Shown in pieces: positions 53,761 through 63,119 of a DNA stretch of 64,000 nt. Source of the DNA: an uncultured Mycoplasmatota bacterium. Lineage in GTDB: Bacteria > Bacillota_I > Bacilli_A > RF39 > UBA660. The notes below the pieces were generated by a model. That model was given only the letters and a program-made list of their open reading frames with translations, was not told the origin of the DNA and searched no databases. The position numbers and the translations under genes were made by a program. The DNA lies in the NCBI GenBank assembly GCA_900547995.1, contig URIY01000001.1:1-64000 (forward strand), read 5' to 3'. Numbering within the stretch: the stretch's first letter is position 1; each line of letters starts with the position of its first letter.

Positions 53761-55112
53761 TGGAAGATACTATAGTAGCAATTGCCACATCTTCAGGTGT
53801 TGGAGCCATTTCAATAATTAGAATAAGTGGTGAAAAGGCTATTGAAATAGCCAATAAAGTATGTGATATTAATCTTTTAAACAAAAATACACATACAATA
53901 AATTATGGTCATATTATTGATAAAAATAATATGATTGATGAAGTTTTAATAACAGTTATGCATGCACCAAAAACATTTACTAAAGAAAATGTTGTGGAAA
54001 TTAATTGTCATGGCGGAATAGCTGTTACCAATAAAGTGTTAAAAATTTTGTTACAAAATGGATGTAGACTAGCAGAGCCAGGTGAGTTTACTAAAAGAGC
54101 ATACCTAAATGGAAGAATTGATTTATTAGAGGCTGAAGGTATTATGGATATGATAAATGCTAAAAGTGAAAATGCTCGTAAACTAGCCATGAATACATTA
54201 AACGGTAACTTGTCAAAAAAAGTAAAGGAATTACGTGAACCACTTCTAAATATTGAAGCAAATATTAATGTAAATATAGATTATCCAGAATATGAAGATA
54301 TTGAAGAAATGACAAATGAAATAATATTACCAAGAATTGATAAAATAGAAACAGAAATAAACAAATTAATAAAAGAAAGCGAAAATGGCCAAATCATAAA
54401 GGAAGGAATTAAAACTGTTATAATTGGTAAACCGAATGTCGGGAAAAGTAGTCTATTAAATAGTCTATTAGAAGAAGAAAAAGCCATTGTTACAGATATA
54501 CCAGGAACAACGAGAGATATCGTTGAAGGTGTAATTAATTTAGATGGAATTCTTTTAAATATTATCGATACAGCAGGTATTAGAAAAACCAATGATGTTG
54601 TTGAAAGCATAGGTGTACAAAAAAGTTTACAATACATTGATAAGGCTGATCTGGTTTTATACCTAATTAATAACAATGAAGAGATAACAAAAGAAAATTT
54701 AGATATTTTAGAAAAAATAAAAGCAAAAAAGTATTTGTTAATTATTAATAAAATAGATTTAGAATCTAAAATAGATTATAATTTATTGAAAGATGAAAAA
54801 ATAATTAAAATGAGTATTTTAAATAATAACGGATTAAATGAATTAAAAGAAGAAATAAGAAATATGTATGATTTTGATAAAATAGAACAAGGTGATTATA
54901 CATATATATCAAATGCTTCTGATGTAGCCACTTTAAATAATTGTTTAGATAAAATAAATGATATTAAAACGGGTATTTTAAATAATTATCCAATTGATAT
55001 TGTTGAAATTGATATTAAAGCATTATGGGATATGCTTGGTACAATTACAGGTGATACATATAAAGATGAATTAATTGACGCATTATTTAGTAAATTTTGT
55101 TTAGGAAAATAG
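53760..55112 (+). CDS. mnmE: tRNA U34 modification GTPase MnmE
   Basis: A 450-aa K+-activated GTPase that, with MnmG, makes cmnm5 at wobble U34. It has the N-terminal formyl-THF binding domain, the G domain with GKPNVGKSS, DIPGTTRD, IDTAGIR and INKID, and the C-terminal FCLGK Cys motif. Partner mnmG follows after 75 bp. Confidence 0.96.
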   Translation: MEDTIVAIATSSGVGAISIIRISGEKAIEIANKVCDINLLNKNTHTINYGHIIDKNNMIDEVLITVMHAPKTFTKENVVEINCHGGIAVTNKVLKILLQNGCRLAEPGEFTKRAYLNGRIDLLEAEGIMDMINAKSENARKLAMNTLNGNLSKKVKELREPLLNIEANINVNIDYPEYEDIEEMTNEIILPRIDKIETEINKLIKESENGQIIKEGIKTVIIGKPNVGKSSLLNSLLEEEKAIVTDIPGTTRDIVEGVINLDGILLNIIDTAGIRKTNDVVESIGVQKSLQYIDKADLVLYLINNNEEITKENLDILEKIKAKKYLLIINKIDLESKIDYNLLKDEKIIKMSILNNNGLNELKEEIRNMYDFDKIEQGDYTYISNASDVATLNNCLDKINDIKTGILNNYPIDIVEIDIKALWDMLGTITGDTYKDELIDALFSKFCLGK

Positions 55113-55133
55113 GAGATTTTATTCTCCTTTTAT
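55110..55133 (+). terminator. Weak terminator after mnmE
   Basis: AGGAGA/TCTCCT arms with TTTTATTG after. The stem is short, so it may be partial. Confidence 0.4.
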
Positions 55134-55187
55134 TGTATTATTAAATAATAGATAGTATAATAAAAAAGTCAAAAGAAGGTGTAATTT

Positions 55188-57059
55188 ATGAATTATGAAA
55201 TAATTGTTGTAGGTGGTGGACATGCGGGATGTGAAGCAAGTTTAGCAGCTTCTAGAATAGGACATAAAACATTATTAGTAACAGGCAATATTAAAAATAT
55301 TGCTGATATGCCATGTAATCCATCAATAGGTGGTAGTGCTAAGGGTATCGTGGTACGTGAAATTGATGCCCTAGGTGGAGAAATGGGACGTAATGCTGAT
55401 AAATCATTACTTCAAATAAAAATGCTTAATAATAAAAAAGGACCTGCAGTTCAAGCGTTGAGAGCGCAAGCCGATAAAATTACATATCCAAAGGAAATGT
55501 TAAAAACATTAAATGCAGAAAAAAATTTAGAGATTATAGAGGCATTAGTTAAAAAACTTGTGGTTGAAGATGGCAAAGTAGTCGGTGTAGAGTTAGAAGA
55601 TGGCCGAATATTTAATTCTAAATGTGTTATTTTAACTACTGGCACATATATGAAAGCCGATATTTTAGTAGGAGATACTAGAAGAAGAGAAGGACCACAT
55701 GGTGAAAAACCTAGTAACTATTTAAGTGAAAATTTGGAAGAATTAGGTTTTCAAATAAAAAGATTAAAAACAGGTACTCCACAAAGAATAGAAAAATCTT
55801 CTATTAATTATGATAATTTGAAGTTGGAGCCGGGGGATGATGATTACCTAACTTTTAGTTTTGATAACAATATTTATTATGATAAAGATAAACAAGTACC
55901 TTGTTATCTAACTTATACAACTGAAGAAACACATAAAATAATACTTGAGAATTTACATAAATCAAGTATGTATGGAGGACTTAATGATATTAAGGGAATA
56001 GGTCCAAGATATTGTCCTTCTATTGAAGATAAAGTTGTTCGTTTTAAAGATAAAGAAAGACATCAAATATTCTTAGAGCCAGAAAGTAATTATTATGATG
56101 ATATATATATTCAAGGTTTTTCAACAAGTATGCCCCATGACATTCAAGAAAAGATGGTCCATAGTCTTCCAGGATTAGAGAATGCAAAAATACTAAAATA
56201 TGCTTATGCGATTGAATATGATGCGATATATCCAACACAACTAAAGCAATCACTTGAAACTAAATTAATAGAAAATTTATATACAGCAGGTCAAATAAAT
56301 GGCACAAGTGGTTACGAAGAAGCAGCATGTCAAGGTTTAATAGCAGGTATAAATGCATCACTTAAAATAGAGAATAAAGAACCACTCATCTTAAAAAGAA
56401 ATGAAGCATATATCGGGGTTTTAATTGATGATTTAGTGACTAAAGGAATAAGAGATCCATACCGTCTTTTAACATCAAGAGCAGAATATCGTTTATTATT
56501 AAGACATGATAATGCTGATTTAAGACTTGGTGAAATTGGTAAAAGGGTAGGATTATTAAGTAATCAAAGATATGAAAAATTATTACAAAAGAAAAAAGAT
56601 ATAAATGATTTGATGAATTTATTAAAAGAAAGCAAAATTACACCAACAGAAGAAATAAATAGTAAATTAAGTAATATACCAACCAATCCTATAAAAGATG
56701 GCATAAAACTATATGAATTATTAAAACGACCAGAAGTTAGAATGGAACATATTAAATATTTTATAGATATTCCTTATTCAGAAGAGGTTGTTAATCAAGT
56801 TGAAATAAATATCAAATATGAAGGATATATTTTAAAAGAAGAAGTAGAAGCCGAAAAAATGTTAAAATTAGAAAATAAACCTATACCAGAAGGAATTGAT
56901 TATTATAAGATTCATAATTTAGCAAGTGAAGCCAAACAAAAATTATCAGAAGTAAGACCAACATCAATAGGACAGGCAATTAGAATAAGTGGAGTTAATC
57001 CTGCAGATATTTCAATCCTTAGTATTTATATAAAAAAGGAGTATTTTCATGAAAATTGA
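55188..57059 (+). CDS. mnmG: tRNA U34 modification enzyme MnmG (GidA)
   Basis: A 623-aa FAD enzyme partnered with MnmE. It has VVGGGHAGCEASLAA (FAD Rossmann), NPSIGGSAKGIVVREIDALG, TPQRIEK and the GTSGYEEAACQGLIAG block, with the C-terminal helical MnmE-binding domain. It overlaps rsmG by 11 nt. Confidence 0.96.
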   Translation: MNYEIIVVGGGHAGCEASLAASRIGHKTLLVTGNIKNIADMPCNPSIGGSAKGIVVREIDALGGEMGRNADKSLLQIKMLNNKKGPAVQALRAQADKITYPKEMLKTLNAEKNLEIIEALVKKLVVEDGKVVGVELEDGRIFNSKCVILTTGTYMKADILVGDTRRREGPHGEKPSNYLSENLEELGFQIKRLKTGTPQRIEKSSINYDNLKLEPGDDDYLTFSFDNNIYYDKDKQVPCYLTYTTEETHKIILENLHKSSMYGGLNDIKGIGPRYCPSIEDKVVRFKDKERHQIFLEPESNYYDDIYIQGFSTSMPHDIQEKMVHSLPGLENAKILKYAYAIEYDAIYPTQLKQSLETKLIENLYTAGQINGTSGYEEAACQGLIAGINASLKIENKEPLILKRNEAYIGVLIDDLVTKGIRDPYRLLTSRAEYRLLLRHDNADLRLGEIGKRVGLLSNQRYEKLLQKKKDINDLMNLLKESKITPTEEINSKLSNIPTNPIKDGIKLYELLKRPEVRMEHIKYFIDIPYSEEVVNQVEINIKYEGYILKEEVEAEKMLKLENKPIPEGIDYYKIHNLASEAKQKLSEVRPTSIGQAIRISGVNPADISILSIYIKKEYFHEN

Positions 57060-57753
57060 TGAATTTATAGAATCATTACGTAAACTTAATATAGATATAA
57101 CAAGTAGGCAATTGGAACAATTGGAAGAGTATTATAATTTATTAGTAGAATGGAATGAAAAGATTAATTTAACCAGAATTACCCTTAAAGATGATGTTTA
57201 TCTAAAACATTTTTATGATAGTGCTACCATAGTAAAAGTAATTGATTTAAATAAAGTTGATACTTTTTGTGATTTTGGCACAGGAGCAGGTTTTCCTGGT
57301 ATTGTTATAAAAATATTATTTCCCCATTTAAATGTTACTTTAGTTGATTCTTTAAATAAGAGAATTAATTTTCTAAATATTGTAATTGAAAAATTAAAAT
57401 TAGAAAAAATTGTTGCTATTCATTCAAGAATAGAAGATTTTGCTAGAACACATCGTGAAAAATTTGATTTAGTAACAGCACGAGCCGTAGCCTCTCTTCC
57501 AGTACTGTTAGAATATGCAACAGGTATAATAAAGAAGGATAAATATTTTGTTGCTATGAAAGCAAGTATTGACGAGGAATTAGAACAAAGTATTAATGCC
57601 CAAAAAACATTAAAAATTAAACTTATAGATAAGAATAGTTTTTTACTTCCAAAAGAAAACAGTGTAAGAAATATTTTACTATTTCAAAAGCAAGAAAGAA
57701 CTAATTTAAAATATCCAAGAAATCCTTCAGAAATAAAGAAGAAACCATTATAA
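57049..57753 (+). CDS. rsmG: 16S rRNA G527 N7-methyltransferase RsmG
   Basis: A 234-aa enzyme. It has EWNEKINLTRITL, CDFGTGAGFPGIVIKILFP (SAM site) and VTARAVASLPVLLEY. The C terminus is Lys/Pro-rich. Starts inside mnmG with RBS AGGAG, as in Bacillus gidA-gidB. Confidence 0.95.
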   Translation: MKIDEFIESLRKLNIDITSRQLEQLEEYYNLLVEWNEKINLTRITLKDDVYLKHFYDSATIVKVIDLNKVDTFCDFGTGAGFPGIVIKILFPHLNVTLVDSLNKRINFLNIVIEKLKLEKIVAIHSRIEDFARTHREKFDLVTARAVASLPVLLEYATGIIKKDKYFVAMKASIDEELEQSINAQKTLKIKLIDKNSFLLPKENSVRNILLFQKQERTNLKYPRNPSEIKKKPL

Positions 57754-57768
57754 AGTTTCTTTTTTTCA
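57740..57768 (+). terminator. Terminator after rsmG
   Basis: AGAAAC/GTTTCT arms around the stop codon, followed by TTTTTTTC. Confidence 0.6.
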
Positions 57769-57770
57769 TT

Positions 57771-57801
57771 TTGGGAAATAATTTATTGAATTATTTCCCA
57801 A
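57771..57801. promoter_or_regulatory. Perfect 13-bp palindrome in the noc promoter
   Basis: TTGGGAAATAATT and AATTATTTCCCAA are separated by 5 bp. The right arm lies across the -35 (TTGAAT, 57786-57791) and its spacer; -10 TATTAT is at 57809-57814. It contains GGGAAAT and ATTTCCC, the two Noc-box halves turned outward, and has no T run, so an operator is more likely than a terminator. Confidence 0.55.
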
Positions 57802-57814
57802 AGTGTAGTATTAT
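57786..57814 (+). promoter_or_regulatory. Promoter of the noc-like gene
   Basis: TTGAAT (57786-57791), 17 nt, TATTAT (57809-57814), about 35 nt before the GGAGG ribosome site of the gene. Confidence 0.55.
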
Positions 57815-57852
57815 ATAGATAAGAATAAAAAGAGTGTAGGAGGCTAGTTATA

Positions 57853-59706
57853 ATGAAAGATAATAGGCAAGTAGTAGTATTAAATTTAGATGATATTCTA
57901 CCTAATCGTTTTCAGCCACGTATTAAATTTGATGAAAAGGCTATTGTAGAATTATCAGAATCAATAAAAGAACATGGTGTTATTCAACCAATCATTGTTA
58001 GAAAAATAGATGATAAATTTGAAATAATTGCTGGTGAAAGAAGATATAAGGCTAGTGTTATGGCTGGTAAAACAACTATTCCAGCTATTGTTGTTGATTT
58101 AAATGATAAAGAAAGTTCGGAAATTGCTTTAATTGAAAATGTACAAAGAAAAGATTTAACTCCAATAGAAGAGGCTATCTCATATCGAAAAATATTTGAT
58201 ATGGGAAATATTACTCAAGAGGAATTAGCAGCCAAACTTGGTGTGTCACAATCAACTATTGCTAATAAAATGCGTCTTTTAAATCTTGATGATGAAGTTC
58301 AGGATGCACTATTAGATGAAAAAATTTCAGAAAGACATGCAAGATCATTATTAAAGTTATCTAAAATGTCAGAACAAAGAGAAATGTTAAAAAGAATAAT
58401 AACTGAAAGACTAACTGTTAGAAGAACAGACGAAGAAATTGAAAAGATAATAAAGGGGAATAATATGAATATAATGGATAGTTTTAATAATAAAGTTGAA
58501 GAACCAATTCAAAATAATATAAATAATAACGAAGGTAATAATAATCCATTTAATATAAATGTGGATTCTAATCAAGCAGTAACTAACACAAGTACAGAAA
58601 ATTATAATAGTAATGTTAATAATATAGAAGTATTTGATTTTGCTGATTTTGGAGATAATAATCAAACTGTAAGTCAACCAATAAATAATGTACAAGATAT
58701 TAACATGCCACAATCTCCAATTTTTGAAGATAATAATACATCATCATTTGTACCAAATGAAATTCCAAATGATTTTGTAATGAATAATACAGGTATGGGA
58801 AATGATAATTTTACTAATAATGTTAATCAAAATGTTACTAATAATGTTATGCCTCAAATGCCAATTGTAGATGATACAATTCCAGATATAACAAAACAAG
58901 ATACTGTTGCTAATCCTTTTGTTGAAACTCAAGATGTAGTATCTCAAGGTAGTGCAAATGAACAAGAATTTAGTATGCCACAGGCACCAATTATACAAGA
59001 TAATGAATTCCAAAAAGTTGTTAATGATGATGATGATAATGATAAAACTATAACTATGGAGCCAATTAATATTAATAATCAAAATACGGAGTTTAATGAA
59101 TTTACAAATAATCAAGTCCCAACTACTAATTCTTTAGATAATGAAAATGATATACAAGATGAGCCTGAAATTAAACAAGGAAGATTTTTCAATATTTTAT
59201 CTAATGATGTAGATGATGAAACATCAACAAATAACCAAGAAGAAATGTCATTTAATGGCTTTAATAATCAAATGACTGATAATAATATAAATAATGCAAA
59301 TGATAATTTACCTAATAATGAATATATGGTTAATCAAGAAGAAACTAATAATAATATTTTTAATTCTTTTGGTAATTTTGGTTCAATCGATAAACAAGTT
59401 AATAATCAAGTAAATGATATACCAAATCAAGTAAATTTTGATAATAATATCCCAAATAATACATTTAATTATAATTCAACACCAGTTGAGCCAGTATATG
59501 ATGATGTTAATGAAGAACCTGAAAATAATTATAATAATAATGTAAATAATGCCGAAACAGTAGTTGCAGAACCAACTTTAAAAGATATAATATCTATGAT
59601 AAGAAAGTGTGCAGATGATATAGAAAAACAAGGATTTGAGTTAGATTCTGAAGAATTTGATTTCCAAGATATATATCAAGTAATATTTAAAATAAAGAAA
59701 AAATAA
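57853..59706 (+). CDS. noc: Enlarged Noc/ParB-family protein with Asn-rich linker
   Basis: A 617-aa ParB-superfamily protein, over twice the size of Noc (about 283 aa). The N-terminal half is Noc-like: NRFQPRIKFDE, GERRYKA (61-67), ENVQRKDL (95-102), and HTH TQEELAAKLGVSQSTIANKM (121-140) with RLLNL and SERHARSLLKLS. The amphipathic membrane-targeting helix at the start of Bacillus Noc is missing. From about 205 to 570 runs an Asn/Gln/Asp-rich low-complexity linker holding three MPQxPI motifs (about 285, 333, 375). A conserved-looking C-terminal domain (about 571-617) closes it. It follows rsmG exactly as noc does in Bacillus. A perfect Noc box occurs at 34392. Confidence 0.8.
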   Translation: MKDNRQVVVLNLDDILPNRFQPRIKFDEKAIVELSESIKEHGVIQPIIVRKIDDKFEIIAGERRYKASVMAGKTTIPAIVVDLNDKESSEIALIENVQRKDLTPIEEAISYRKIFDMGNITQEELAAKLGVSQSTIANKMRLLNLDDEVQDALLDEKISERHARSLLKLSKMSEQREMLKRIITERLTVRRTDEEIEKIIKGNNMNIMDSFNNKVEEPIQNNINNNEGNNNPFNINVDSNQAVTNTSTENYNSNVNNIEVFDFADFGDNNQTVSQPINNVQDINMPQSPIFEDNNTSSFVPNEIPNDFVMNNTGMGNDNFTNNVNQNVTNNVMPQMPIVDDTIPDITKQDTVANPFVETQDVVSQGSANEQEFSMPQAPIIQDNEFQKVVNDDDDNDKTITMEPININNQNTEFNEFTNNQVPTTNSLDNENDIQDEPEIKQGRFFNILSNDVDDETSTNNQEEMSFNGFNNQMTDNNINNANDNLPNNEYMVNQEETNNNIFNSFGNFGSIDKQVNNQVNDIPNQVNFDNNIPNNTFNYNSTPVEPVYDDVNEEPENNYNNNVNNAETVVAEPTLKDIISMIRKCADDIEKQGFELDSEEFDFQDIYQVIFKIKKK

Positions 59707-59732
59707 GAAAGAAAATTTTCTTATTTTTTTTA
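59701..59732 (+). terminator. Terminator of the noc-like gene
   Basis: AAATAAGAAA/TTTCTTATTT arms followed by a run of T; it begins inside the stop codon. Confidence 0.75.
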
Positions 59733-59853
59733 TATACTAGGAAAGTTCTTTTAAATTTTTTTAGCAAGAATTTATATACTTATAGTTAATAAATATAATT
59801 GTGCAACGCAAAAATTCGGCTATTAAATCCGTTTTTAAAAATTATTGTTAATT

Positions 59854-60063
59854 TTAATAATCTACTTCAACACTAACAGGGTTCATTCTTATTTTACAAT
59901 TTTCACACATGAATAATTGGTTATTTTTAAATGTTTCTTGTGTCATTTTTTTAAATTCAACTCTATATACAAGTCTTTCAAACCCACATGTATCACATTT
60001 AAATTTAATTGCCATTATAATATCTTCTTTGTTTCTTTTAAGTTTTCTAGTCATCGAACTCAT
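59854..60063 (-). CDS. Small zinc-ribbon protein, 69 aa, paired with the IS91-like transposase
   Basis: A basic N terminus is followed by KCDTCGFERLVYRVEF and FMCENCKIRM, two CxxC pairs forming a zinc ribbon. RBS GGAGG precedes the ATG at 60063 by 8 nt. It starts 14 nt past the transposase stop and lies downstream of it in the same direction, so it is probably an accessory gene of the element. Family not recognised. Confidence 0.6.
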   Translation of the reverse strand: MSSMTRKLKRNKEDIIMAIKFKCDTCGFERLVYRVEFKKMTQETFKNNQLFMCENCKIRMNPVSVEVDY

Positions 60064-60077
60064 ATTTATATCCTCCT

Positions 60078-61313
60078 TCAAGTTACATCAAAACATAGTT
60101 TCATTAATGAACCACATTTTGGACATTTAATAGGAATCCTATTAAATGATGTCAAAATTGAGTTTTTCCATTTAAGCATAGATCTCATAAAAGGAATTTT
60201 TTCTTTTTTTATAATTGTAATTAGTTTATCACATAATTTGTTTGATTTATTATAAAAACCATAATATCGTATAGATTTATAATTTGAGGGAAGTAGATGC
60301 CTTAATAATTTCGTAATAAATGATTCTGCTGATTCAGTTATTTCATGATATTCTTCGTGTGTATGATCTGAATAAAACCATGTAACATTTTCTCCATCAT
60401 ATTTTAATATTCTTGATTCAGCAATAACTGGTCTAGAACAATATCTAGTTACATATCTAATTAATTCTTCAATTGAATTAAACTTATATCCATCATCTTC
60501 TAGTTTATTATTAACATAGAATCCATTTTTATATTTTAAATCCATTTTGTTTTTAGTGTCTTCAAATGATTTTTTTCCAAAATGTTTTTGCATGTTATCC
60601 AATAATATTTTCATAAATCTTTTTGAAAGAGCATCATAATTGAAATAATTATATTTCTTAAAATTATGATTTTTGTCAATTAATCCTTCAGCAATAATAA
60701 CATGAATATGTGGATTAAAATTAAGTGGTCTACCAAATGTATGAAGAAAAGCAAAGAAACCTGGCATTAATTTATATTTATATTTCTTTTTTACTTTCCC
60801 GTTAACAATAGAATAAAGAGTTTTACAAACTGAATCAAATAAAATATCATTAGTAAGAAGGTCGTCAAAGAACCACATGTTTAAATCGTTAGGTATTGTA
60901 AATGTAATATGCCTATGTTTTGTATTAATACATTTTTCCAAAATATTTTGAGTTTTGATTTTTTGAGATTTAATACCACATGAAGAACATAATCTACCTT
61001 TACATGTATGATGAGAAAAGATAACTTCATCATCTTCAGGACAAACATATACGGAAGCACCGAGATTGTGATTAGCACAGTTAATTATTTTATGTACTTC
61101 TTTATCAGCATTATTTCGTTTTAAATCAATAGTATTTTTATATTTAGAGTAATACGCATCCCAATGGTCTTCAAATATTTTAGCAATTATACCAGTGGAT
61201 TTATGGTTTGAATTGTTTTCCATAATGATATAGCCATCTTCATCAAATCTATTTTCATCAAAAATATGTTTTTTTGCCCAAGTATTAAAATTATTTATAT
61301 CTAAATGCTTCAT
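60078..61313 (-). CDS. IS91-family HUH transposase
   Basis: A 411-aa rolling-circle transposase. The N-terminal zinc-binding domain reads CANHNLGASVYVC...HHTCKGRLCSSCG. The HUH motif is in NFNPHIHVIIAEG (His-x-His, about 207-211) and the catalytic Tyr region is EELIRYVTRYCSRPVIAESRI. A CPKCGSLMKLC zinc knuckle ends it. It appears full length and intact. The ATG at 61313 is likely; the upstream GTG lacks a clear ribosome site. The single Tyr-containing motif is more like IS801/ISCR than two-Tyr IS91. Confidence 0.88.
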   Translation of the reverse strand: MKHLDINNFNTWAKKHIFDENRFDEDGYIIMENNSNHKSTGIIAKIFEDHWDAYYSKYKNTIDLKRNNADKEVHKIINCANHNLGASVYVCPEDDEVIFSHHTCKGRLCSSCGIKSQKIKTQNILEKCINTKHRHITFTIPNDLNMWFFDDLLTNDILFDSVCKTLYSIVNGKVKKKYKYKLMPGFFAFLHTFGRPLNFNPHIHVIIAEGLIDKNHNFKKYNYFNYDALSKRFMKILLDNMQKHFGKKSFEDTKNKMDLKYKNGFYVNNKLEDDGYKFNSIEELIRYVTRYCSRPVIAESRILKYDGENVTWFYSDHTHEEYHEITESAESFITKLLRHLLPSNYKSIRYYGFYNKSNKLCDKLITIIKKEKIPFMRSMLKWKNSILTSFNRIPIKCPKCGSLMKLCFDVT

Positions 61314-61336
61314 ATCTATCACAAATTAATTATAAC

Positions 61337-61358
61337 AAAAAATGTCCCCAAAGGGGAC
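61337..61358 (-). terminator. Terminator between the DUF4353 gene and the transposase
   Basis: A perfect GTCCCC-aaa-GGGGAC hairpin (61344-61358) followed by a T run on the minus strand. It ends the DUF4353 transcript upstream of the transposase gene. It is unusually GC-rich for this genome. Confidence 0.7.
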
Positions 61359-61360
61359 GG

Positions 61361-61389
61361 ATAACAAAATTTATTTTGTTATTTTTTTA
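61361..61389 (+). terminator. Second hairpin next to the transposase, plus-strand type
   Basis: ATAACAAA/TTTGTTAT arms with a T run on the plus strand. With the neighbouring hairpin it shields the transposase from transcription in both directions. Confidence 0.5.
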
Positions 61390-61391
61390 TA

Positions 61392-63116
61392 TTATCGTGG
61401 TCTTCTCATATCATCTCTTGTCATCATATTAGCATTTTGCGTATTTCCAACTTTTGTAATAATACCTGAAATAGTAAATGCATCATATTTTTCATCATCA
61501 ATATATATTGTATAATCACCATTACTTAATTTATCATTTGATATAACAAGATTAGTATAAGATTTATCTGCTTTATAGTTTATAATTTCCTCATCACTAC
61601 TATTTTTAATCGTAACTATCTTATCACTTGTAATTGTTTGATTAAAGTTGATCATTACAGAGTTAACGCTTGAATCTTCTCCTGGCATTTGAGCCATTCC
61701 TGATGAGCCAGATGCAATAAGTGATCCATCAGTAATTTCCAAAACTCCATCATAGTCTAGTGCACCATTTCCATTGTCAGTAGGGCCATATATAATAGTG
61801 TTACCACCATTTATATAAATGTTTCCATTTGCATCTAATCCATCGCCACTTGCATTAACAACAATATTACCACCATTTATTTTAAGTGTACCTGTAGTGC
61901 CCGAAAAATTATTACTACCAGGTCTATCATATGAAGAGCCATCTCCACCAGCAACATTAATACCATCATCACTTGAATTAATATTAATATTACCACCATT
62001 AATATTAATAACGGTTGCTTCAACACCTTCATAACTTTTATTTATATCAATATCACCATCATTAATAGTTAAATTATTATCTGCATGTATTCCATCATCA
62101 CCTGAAGAAATAACGAATTTTCCATTTTTAATGATTATTTCGTCATTACTATGGATGCTGTCATCTGACGAATTAATATTAAATTCACCATTATCAATAA
62201 CAATTGATTCTTCAGCCTTTAATCCCTTGGCACTTTTATTATCATCGTTACTACCCCAAGAACCCCACTTAGAATTATCTTTACTACTATTTTGACTACC
62301 ATTTCCAGATGTAATATCAAAAGTACCATTTTCTATATATAAAATAGTTTCTGCTTGTATACCATCAGTTTCACTATTAATTTTATAAGTTCCACCTTTA
62401 ATAGTAATAAAGCCTTGAGTTTCATCACTATCATTAGTAGATTTTATTCCATCACCACTAGATGTAATATCAATTGTCGTATTTTCAAGATAAACATAAT
62501 CTTTTCCTTTAATACCGGTGTTAATACTAATAACTTTAATATCAGTATTTATAATTTTTAAACCATCTTTACTAACAATACCATTTTGATAATTTCCGTT
62601 TATAATTAATTTTCCATCACCATTTATAACTAAGTCATCCTTACTATATATTGTTGCATCAGTGTCATCACTTGTATAATTATCCTTATCTGAAATATTA
62701 TTTTCACCTAATACTGTAATAATTACCTTTTTAGCCTTTTTAACGTATATAGGACTATAATCATATGTTAAGTTTGCACTATCAAGAATTAAATGAACAA
62801 TATCATTATCATCAGCGTCAATAATAATTTGTGCATTTCCTGTACCACTTATATAATAATCACCATTATTTGTAATAGTAAATATATTATTATTTTTTTG
62901 AATACTATTTGTACAAGTCAAATTATCTAAATCTATATTATTATTTTTGTTATAACTTGTATCATAATCATCATCTATGGTAATATTATTACTTTCATTT
63001 GTTTTTTTATCATCAATATCAATATTTTCTTTATTCAAATAATCACTGAATATATAAATAATTATTCCTATAATTAATACAATAGGTATAAATTTAATTA
63101 AATGTTTCAAGTTCAT
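61392..63116 (-). CDS. DUF4353 carbohydrate-binding-type repeat surface protein
   Basis: A 574-aa membrane-anchored or exported protein: an N-terminal hydrophobic segment (IPIVLIIGIIIYIFSDYL, about 10-27), an acidic Asn-rich linker and then a long parallel beta-helix. The helix is built from repeating Ile/Asn/Gly strands, many reading D-G-I/V-(K,H)-(S,A) (for example GDGIKSTNDSD, DDGIHADNNLTINDG). This matches DUF4353 carbohydrate-binding domain proteins. The C terminus has YTIYIDDEKYDAF. It lies immediately after the DUF4956 gene, in the usual VTC/DUF4956 neighbourhood; the start may be ATG 63116 or GTG 63119. Confidence 0.82.
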   Translation of the reverse strand: MNLKHLIKFIPIVLIIGIIIYIFSDYLNKENIDIDDKKTNESNNITIDDDYDTSYNKNNNIDLDNLTCTNSIQKNNNIFTITNNGDYYISGTGNAQIIIDADDNDIVHLILDSANLTYDYSPIYVKKAKKVIITVLGENNISDKDNYTSDDTDATIYSKDDLVINGDGKLIINGNYQNGIVSKDGLKIINTDIKVISINTGIKGKDYVYLENTTIDITSSGDGIKSTNDSDETQGFITIKGGTYKINSETDGIQAETILYIENGTFDITSGNGSQNSSKDNSKWGSWGSNDDNKSAKGLKAEESIVIDNGEFNINSSDDSIHSNDEIIIKNGKFVISSGDDGIHADNNLTINDGDIDINKSYEGVEATVININGGNININSSDDGINVAGGDGSSYDRPGSNNFSGTTGTLKINGGNIVVNASGDGLDANGNIYINGGNTIIYGPTDNGNGALDYDGVLEITDGSLIASGSSGMAQMPGEDSSVNSVMINFNQTITSDKIVTIKNSSDEEIINYKADKSYTNLVISNDKLSNGDYTIYIDDEKYDAFTISGIITKVGNTQNANMMTRDDMRRPR

Positions 63117-63119
63117 CAC

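Larger units (their letters stand above)
59854..61313 (-). mobile_element. IS91-like element (ends approximate)
   Basis: It holds an HUH transposase and a small zinc-ribbon gene. Such rolling-circle elements have no inverted repeats or target duplications, so ends cannot be fixed by eye. Hairpins on both flanks (61337-61389 and about 59805-59830) could belong to them. Confidence 0.55.

Noticed and set aside
57771..57801. Palindrome as a second rsmG terminator
   Set aside because: There is no T run after it on either strand and a better terminator lies just upstream; it overlaps the noc promoter instead.
58411..59115. Minus-strand frames opposite the noc linker
   Set aside because: Same effect: Asn-rich codons read backwards give Ile/Tyr-rich shadow frames without ribosome sites.
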